Assembly: GCF_000003815.2 (NCBI RefSeq)
Contig: NC_049989.1
Location: 17,625,304-17,689,303, forward strand
Direction of reading: 5' to 3'
From: Branchiostoma floridae
Lineage: Eukaryota; Chordata; Leptocardii; Amphioxiformes; Branchiostomatidae
DNA length: 64,000 nucleotides
In this document: piece by piece, positions 57,337-64,000 of the stretch
How the letters are laid out: each line of letters begins with the position of its first letter
How positions within the stretch are numbered: the first letter of the stretch is position 1
Notes under the pieces: generated by a model
Database searches by the model: none
What the model saw: the letters and a program-made list of their open reading frames with translations, nothing else
Told to the model about the DNA's origin: nothing
Translations under genes and position numbers: made by a program

Positions 57337-57660
57337 GTGGGGGTGCAGTCGGTAAGGTGTTGGGCTCAGACTCAAGAGGTCTTGAGTTTGAATCCAGCCA
57401 TGCCACCGATCTTGTGCCCTTAGGAAAGGCGCTTTACACGACTTTCCTCACTTAACTCAGGTGAAAATGAGTATCTAGCTTCGGATAGGGCTATCCCTTG
57501 AATAAGACATGTTTTGGAAGAGCCACACCCCACGCACTTATAAGAACCCACCACACTTATCCAAAAAAGTTGGGGTACTTCCCAGTGTGAGTGGATCAAA
57601 CCTACAGACTGGTCTCTGGGTTGACATCTTGAAAAGGTGATAGTCACCTGTTATGTCAAT
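57337..57660 (+). mobile_element. tRNA-derived SINE
   Basis: The head has A box gcagtcggtaaggtgttggg and B box gagtttgaatccagcc. The body starts with ggcgctttacacgactttcc, as in the copy at 27.1 kb, and then follows a different 3' part. Confidence 0.7.
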
Positions 57661-58468
57661 TCTTCCACAAACGTGCTAAACCTCAATAGATACAAATGTA
57701 GATAGACAAAAAAAGACATATGTGCATGCCTTCAACTCCCCACAGATTAAACTTTACGTTTAAGGAGATTCTCAAGCAGAGTCCTTGCATGAAGATTGTT
57801 TTGCTTTTTGTTTCATGTTTGTGTTTTCTTGTGTGTCTGAAGTAGTTTGAATACAGTAGAGTGACAGGATGTGAGGGGGAAAATGGTGTAGCTGCAGACT
57901 GGCAGGAAGTGGAGGTTGAGTCTCAGGTCTGGCCACACTGACAGGAAATTAGGTCAAAGGTCCCAGAAATGTGCACAAACAGATTATCTCGTTATTATGA
58001 GAGCAAGTGGGAAAATGTATTACCGTACTCTAGACAGAATAGCAAAAAATTTATAAATTATAATGAGGAAATAATACTAGAACTATACAAAAATATTTTA
58101 CGGAGATACAGGATCTTTTTTTTTTTTTTCCCTGTTGTTCCTTAGATATTTACAAAGTCAACAAGGTGAGCTGCTACATGCTAGCTTACAAATTGTTTGC
58201 TAAAATAATATTCTGCTCACAAGATGAAAGTCATTCAATAGTGGAGTTTGCATACATATGAATTATTAACAACCCAAATTCATCTTAGTAAAAGTAAACT
58301 TTACAAAAGCCTTCACTTTGAGGTACTAATTAAGAAATGCCTACTGACTTTTGATTATTTACATACAACTTGGTTGAACTAATAATAGGACAGATGCAAC
58401 TAATATTCCTTTTTCATCCGACTACTTTGACCATACTACTTTACTAGAGCTGTATAATTATATGGAAA

Positions 58469-58772
58469 AGATGGCATCCAAAGGCCTAGTAACTTGGCTA
58501 GTGGTCAAAAGATCAAGAGGTCACAGGTTTGATTTCTAGTAGTAGTATTACTGGCTTGACCTGGTATTTTTGGGACTGGAAATCAAGAAAGGCACTTTAC
58601 GTGACTTACGCTCACTCCATCCAGGTGTAAAAATAGGTGCCTGACTTTGTTTGAGGAGGTAAAGGGTGTAGAAGGAGAGGGATGGGCTCTACCTCCTAAT
58701 ACCATGCCCTAGATAACAGCCAACTGCCCGTACGGCCTAAAAAAAATGCTATGGGACAACCTTTACCTTTAC
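58469..58772 (+). mobile_element. tRNA-derived SINE, decayed
   Basis: A tRNA-like head (ttggctagtggtcaaaagatc; B box ggtcacaggtttgatttc), the central segment ggcactttacgtgactta, the string ccaggtgtaaaaataggtgc and a tail ending cctttaccttt. It shares its body and tail with the minus-strand copy at 45.0-45.3 kb. Confidence 0.65.
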
Positions 58773-59006
58773 AATTTGTACAGGAGGTAGTAACCTAACG
58801 GTAAACGGAGGTTGTCCAAACGACCTTTGTAACCAGAGAGCCAAGCTAATCGTCTGTTCACCCATTAACGTCCACATCTGATAGATGACGCGTTGAGGTC
58901 ACCATAGAGTCCATTTCCACCTCTGCATTTGTGCTAATGTTGAACTATCTGATTACAACTCAACACATAGAATAGGCAGATAAAATAGGAAGGTGACCCA
59001 AAAAAG

Positions 59007-59388
59007 GGCAGGAAATACTGAGTGTGAAACTGTGATGCATTTTTGTGCACTGGAAATTGGAGCTATGCACCTATTTTTTGTGGCTGCACTGGTGCATTTG
59101 CATATGTACGTAAAGGTACTATTTGTATGCTAGTAATAGTATATGCCATATTCTCAACATTGAATTTGAAGTGTCAGGAAAATTGACAAAACCATTGTTC
59201 TATTACTTGTCCAAGATCCTGAAGCTGGCTACGGAATTTCAAATTCAATGACGTTTGTAATTAGATTTTGCTGACATTTTACTAACTTTCCATCTTGAGC
59301 ACCAAAAATGTTTCCTGTGCACGCAACATTTTATGTTAGGTGCACCAGTGCACCTACTGGTTTTCCCAAAAGTGAATTTGGATCCCTG
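59007..59388. mobile_element. Decayed CAGGG-end element (gtgcacc type)
   Basis: Right edge gtgaatttggatccctg with tgcaccagtgcacct inside; the left edge is worn (ggaaatactgagtg). Confidence 0.6.
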
Positions 59389-61429
59389 CAAAGTGATCTA
59401 CGTTCATTCTGGTACTGATTTAGATTCACAGATATGTCATTCTTCCCTTTGACATGCACAGCTTCTGGCTTTCTGGAGACTTATCTTCAGCGCTGATGAA
59501 TAATAGATGATACACTTCTCTGATTCTCAGGCTCAGTTTCTTAAGGCAACACAGACGCTGACACATTATTCCGACTAACGTGCTATGATAACAACAGCAG
59601 GCCTTAACCCTAAGGCCTTTCATTTTTCACTGGAACATTAATATGTAATTATACTCACTGATAAAATACGTAGGATTTCTACTTTGCTTTTGGTGGTCTC
59701 TTTTCACATCTGATGTTATGAGAAAGATTTGTGGAACATTCATGGAATGCCATAAGTATTCAGTACGATGATTACCACACAAAACATCCTTTTACATGTT
59801 AATGCCGTAATTCCAAATATACAATATACAAACTGTATATTGAACTGGAATTATATGTGACAAAATAATTGACACAAACAATAATAATAATTATGTATAT
59901 CCCTTACTGTTACTTGTTTTATGATGAAGATGAAATTTTCATTAATGTCTCTCTCATATTATTATTTATCAAACTTATAATAAGTTTCATAACTGTAATG
60001 TTGCATATCAGAACCTTGATTTACTTGACTGACCGTTTGGTGAAGCTTACTCTCGGTAAATGTCACCAATTTGAAAGGAAGAATAATTGCTGCAAATGTC
60101 AAAGCGTGTGCACCCTAACTCACAGCAATCAATCATGGAAACATAACAGGTGGGGCAAACAAAGGCGTTTATTAGTCGACAGCTACTAGAGAAAATAAAC
60201 AACGCTTTCATGTTGGTAAAAGTAGCTTCACCCTGTAAATGTCACAGACGATAAGTCATATTTTTGATGTCACATGAATGACTTTGTATGTCTATTTTGC
60301 CGCCGAGGACAAGGATGACAATGTTTGTTTAGAATAAGCAGCAAGGTGAGAATGCTATAATGGGAATGCTGACATCACTTTGCATGTAAACAAGACCGGT
60401 GGTGTGATGACTTAAGGGGAGGGGCCACACAGTCTGCACTACAGGATGCTCACAATCACATGGCCCTTCATAAAATAGCCAGACTGCATACACGGCACCA
60501 AATATATAACTACTATAAACATTAAGACATAACTGTCACACCCATGTTTATGTGTTACACCTGTAATGTAAACGTCACAACTGATCAAACCAGAAATAAA
60601 GCATTAAAAAAATGTAGCTATGTTGTCTGCTGCCCCCCTTTAATGCAATGAGGTCATTCCAGGCAAATAGATAGAAAACCAATTTCCAGTACATCAGTGA
60701 GCAGTCCCCATGTGTCATAACATTCAATTTCTCTGTAAAAGGCCAAAGGTTTAGGCCCGGGTCTGCCCGGCTTACTTTATTGAAGGGTTTGATACAGTGG
60801 CAAAAACTGCAAGTTGATTACTTAACACCGACTCCAACCCAGGAGGCCAACGGTCTCGGATCACTGCCAACGCCTCGCAGTGAATGGTGATAAATTCGTC
60901 CATTATTTGCCTTTCAGTTGATTACAAACATGTCTCATGGAAATATGAACAGACAAGAATGCGCTAGCTATCTGAGATGGCCTCTCAAACTATTAGTCAT
61001 AGCTTGTGCACCTGCTATGGTAATCTATGAATATTGGTATGATCTATCGTTAAACGTTTGTGCGGGGTTAAGCTACAGATTCCCATTGGTCCTATTGTCA
61101 ATAAAATTTACATCTTTCTGAAACATTGTTTATGGCTTGCACTACTTGATACTGCTGTGTAATGACTGCAACCACCTGTGATGTCCAATTGTAAATTCCA
61201 AGTACCAATTTTTGGCGACGCCTCAGGGGCGGAGGCATTTTCTACAGTATTACGATCGCTTTGAAAGAATTTAGAAAATTCCACGAATGCATTCCCTTGG
61301 GAATTGATTTTTGGCTAAACCGCAGGGGTGTCGTCCATACAGTGGTCATTGGGGACTATTCTAGCTGTTATTTTTCTTTGTTGAGGCATTCTTTGTTTTC
61401 AGGATTAATGATTTAATGTCTTTTCACAT
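59389..61429. other. No gene seen
   Basis: A+T-rich; the 106-codon frame at 59,869-60,189 shows no family motif or splice context. Only the 59.8 kb palindrome stands out. Confidence 0.45.
59808..59853. repeat. Short near-palindrome
   Basis: taattccaaatatacaatat + aca, 3-base loop, tgtatattgaactggaatta. Confidence 0.7.
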
Positions 61430-61960
61430 AGCCGGGAATGACTGCGCTCCTTGCATATCATAAGCCGTACACACAGATTATTACGATGTTTCGCATGCTT
61501 TATGAATTTGCAATGGAGACCAATATGTCCCAGCTTTTTGCCGTTATGTCTTCTATAACTTATAAGCCTGTGCTTTTTACAATATGGAATGAAATGCTGT
61601 CAAGTGGTTATCGTTTGGAGTCACAGAGAGCCTGATTTTGAGTGGTAGAAAAATAAGATGTTTTAAAGAAGACAAGACCAATATAGCACAACTTTTGCCA
61701 ATAACTTTTGAGCTTTGCTTTTACAAGATGGTATGATTTGCTTCGCGAGGTCAAAAAAATAATGAAGACCAATGTGTCACAGATTTTTGTCGATATCTTT
61801 TTATGAAATGTGAAATGTTATGCTTTCAGGTGGTTGTCTTTTGGAATTGAAGCTGGTGTGTTACGCCGAAGGACGGTTATACCGGCTATATAGATACAGG
61901 TTACGTAAAGCCTGATTTTGAAAAGTTAATAAGTCACATGTTTCAAACAAGCCATGAAAC
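61430..61960 (+). repeat. Diverged tandem duplication, period about 270 bp
   Basis: First copy 61,430-61,640, second about 61,690-61,960. Shared: gagaccaatNtgtcNcagNtt, aaatgctNtcaNgtggttNtc, gcctgattttgaN. The second copy carries the 54-bp LINE tail. Confidence 0.6.
61852..61905 (+). mobile_element. Orphan LINE 3' tail (about 54 bp)
   Basis: Nearly identical to the last part of the LINE fragment at 25.47-25.53 kb (gaagctggtgtgttacgccg ... tatatagatacagg). It interrupts the second copy of a tandem duplication whose first copy (near 61,625) lacks it, so it is an extremely short insertion. Confidence 0.7.
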
Positions 61961-62310
61961 CAATGGGTTTCAAGTTGTTTAGATTCTGCTTTGAAGACTA
62001 GCATAGCTAGAATTAAGGAAGGACGCAGAGACAAGGTTTTCCGTACACTTGGCACGGGTGACTGTTAAGATGGTTTGACGTTACTATATACTAGTAATGC
62101 TGGCCTCGCTAACCTCGTTCTTAGCTGCGGATCTCTCTTTCTCTTCTGAACTATACTCTCTGACTCTCTGTCATACAAATACATTATATCTCGTGGTCAC
62201 ATTTTGGCGTATCAAACAGACAGGTCTTGTCACACCACAAAACAACGGTTATTTCACCTACGGTCCATTCATATACATATAAAATCAACTACTACAATGT
62301 ATACACTAAA

Positions 62311-62696
62311 CAGGGTTCTCCTCAGAATTTTTTAGTATAGTGGAGGGGCTGGTAAAAATAACCTGCACCAACGCGCTGCGCTTTCATGAAAATGGGTTCA
62401 TTTTGCAATGACAGAGTGTCAAATACTACAAGTATAATATATTGTTGTGATTCCTTTGTTGTGAAGTGGCAAAACGACTATTGTTTTGATCATCGCTCAT
62501 TCACAAGTTTTTGCAGACAATGCTGACTGGAAAAGTGATGCCACTTGGCACAAAAATCTGTGAATTGTCATTAATCTTAGCAAAACTAACAAAGAAAATA
62601 GGGAAGAGACACACTAAATTTGAAAAGTAGTATAGTGGAGCTGGCTAGGAGTATAGTGGAGGGCCTCCCTTATTCCATCCTCTGGGGAGAACCCTG
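62311..62696. mobile_element. 386-bp element (cagggttctc ends)
   Basis: Starts cagggttctcctcaga, ends tctggggagaaccctg; inner inverted pair tagtatagtggagg / ggaggccctcc. A reverse copy is at 39,416-39,813. Confidence 0.82.
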
Positions 62697-62744
62697 CTAA
62701 AATACATATTCGTGATATAAACAGTCAATCAATCAGTCAATCCG

Positions 62745-63420
62745 TGAATTCTCTAACTGGTGTCATGTCAGGTTATCTATACATGTACAAGTATGATCGC
62801 AATCTATCGGCTGTACGTCTTGGCTCTGCTACTGGCCTCTACTTCCCTCATGTTGCCCTCCTCCTGTCGATGGCGCTGTTCTGGATGTTATGTGGCTTCC
62901 CTCTGTTCAGAATTTGCAAGCCGCACAAATGTATATTCTGGCTCCTTCCAGCGATGGCCACTTCTGCATATTCTTATGTTGGTTTTCTTCATTAGTACAT
63001 ACACCTCCGGTTTGATTAGGTCCGTCGTCGCTGTGGTAAACTTATGTACGGTTCTTTGTTGTACATATAAAATCCACTACTATAATATATACACATTATA
63101 TATACATATTCATGATATAAATCAGCCAAAACCAGCCCGTGAATTGTCTAACTAGTTTTAGGTTTTCTGTGGTTGTGGCAGTGCAATCGATTTGCTGCTC
63201 CAGATCTGCTACTGTTCTGGCATTTCTTAGGCCCTCTCATTGTCTTCCTTCTGTGGACGGTGCTGTTCTGGGTGATGTGTAGCTCCTTCCCGACTTTATA
63301 AGGTGCACAGACGTCTATTCCGGTCCCTCCAGCGATACAGCTCGTCTCAGCGACTTGCAGTGGAGGGACTCGACTGACTTTGTGACGGAACTGTTTCGTC
63401 CTGATGGACACAGGTACGGA
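62745..63420 (+). repeat. Diverged tandem duplication, period about 390 bp
   Basis: ccgtgaattNtctaact, ctgctactg, ggNgctgttctggNtg and ccttccagcgat occur in both 62,745-62,965 and 63,137-63,340. tacatataaaatcNactact (62,272; 63,062) suggests a third worn unit. No protein is conserved between copies. Confidence 0.6.
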
Positions 63421-64000
63421 TGTCAGGTACGTCTGTTGGGATCGAGAGACAACACAAAAATGACATCGCCCGTTTCATATACTATACGAATATACTGATA
63501 CTGACACTAATGGTTTATTCCAAAGTCACCCATAACTTTGTCATCGTTGTTGTACGTTTATTTGGGTGCTCGTCACAGCTATTAAAGATATGTTGTAGGA
63601 GCTGATGTTGAGATATCACAAATAAAGAAAGATGAGTCACAGTGTGTGGCGTGGCGGTGTTGTTGAGTCCAAGTGAACATCGTCATCATTGCTCTTGTTA
63701 AGTATGGTCGGCCTGTAAATGGATCGAGTGAAAAGACACACACACACACACACACACACGCACGCAATGTTATAAACCATAACAATATACATGACAGGAC
63801 TGTTGAGTGGGCATCACAGAAGTCTTAGACAAGGAAGCAAGTCTGGGGACATATGCAGAGCAAATGACTGGGAGCCAGACACAAGAATCCACGGATAAAT
63901 CCTATCAAATTTCCTATCCGATCACTAAGGTCGTTGTCGTCCCGTTCAACATAACCTTTTACTTAACTTAACTTAGCAATCTAAGTCGACTTAAACCAGA
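63421..64000. other. No gene seen
   Basis: Holds an (AC)n run at 63,737-63,760. Nothing else recognisable to the end of the window. Confidence 0.45.

Noticed and set aside
62760-63155. 131-codon frame with hydrophobic stretches, possibly a membrane protein
   Set aside because: Not conserved between the two duplicated DNA units and lacks splice or family support.
16505-64000. The missing first syntaxin exons
   Set aside because: I searched by eye for the conserved MDEFF, VEEIR and KHSAIL stretches on the minus strand and found none. A translated search could still find them.

Overview
The window is animal nuclear DNA, A+T-rich and crowded with short mobile elements. Introns with GT/AG borders, tRNA-derived SINEs, foldback elements and a LINE exclude a prokaryote. 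The only conserved cellular gene I can prove is a syntaxin-1-type t-SNARE on the minus strand (about 4.3 to 16.5 kb). Its sequence and intron positions are close to vertebrate STX1. A lancelet (Branchiostoma) is my best guess for the organism, by inference only.

Syntaxin locus (4,359-16,504, minus). Six positions of the coding path are visible: an exon of the regulatory N-terminal domain (16,430-16,504); the next exon, cut by an assembly gap (14,750-14,805); a 183-bp exon (14,077-14,259); a 138-bp exon that ends exactly on the zero-layer glutamine of the SNARE motif (12,024-12,161); two near-identical 111-bp exons for the second half of the SNARE motif (8,751-8,861 and 8,585-8,695), only 55 bp apart; and four alternative last exons, each a different membrane anchor with its own stop (8,108-8,203; 7,874-7,957; 7,438-7,518; 4,359-4,436). 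All junctions from the 183-bp exon onward are phase 0, so 2 x 4 = 8 full-length C-termini are possible. The intron after the 138-bp exon carries a minisatellite built from the end of that exon plus its splice donor. The first exons (N-peptide and start of the Habc domain) were not found here.

Repeats. From 17 to 45 kb and from 52 to 64 kb I see no convincing host gene. These stretches hold: about 325-bp elements with CAGGGCTCGAAATA-type inverted ends; about 212-bp elements with ends TACTGTAAATGCA / TGCATTTACAGTA; several other foldback elements; tRNA-derived SINEs; LINE 3' fragments; tandem duplications; and microsatellites. A CpG-rich patch at 34.3-34.7 kb is the best candidate for a promoter.

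LINE (about 45.3-52.1 kb, minus). A nearly complete non-LTR retrotransposon has an intact 827-codon ORF1 (coiled coil plus SGNH-esterase-like domain) and an ORF2 (endonuclease plus reverse transcriptase) broken by one in-frame TAA. Its 5' leader holds a YY1-type site. Assembly gaps lie at 14,806-15,300 and 43,714-43,813.
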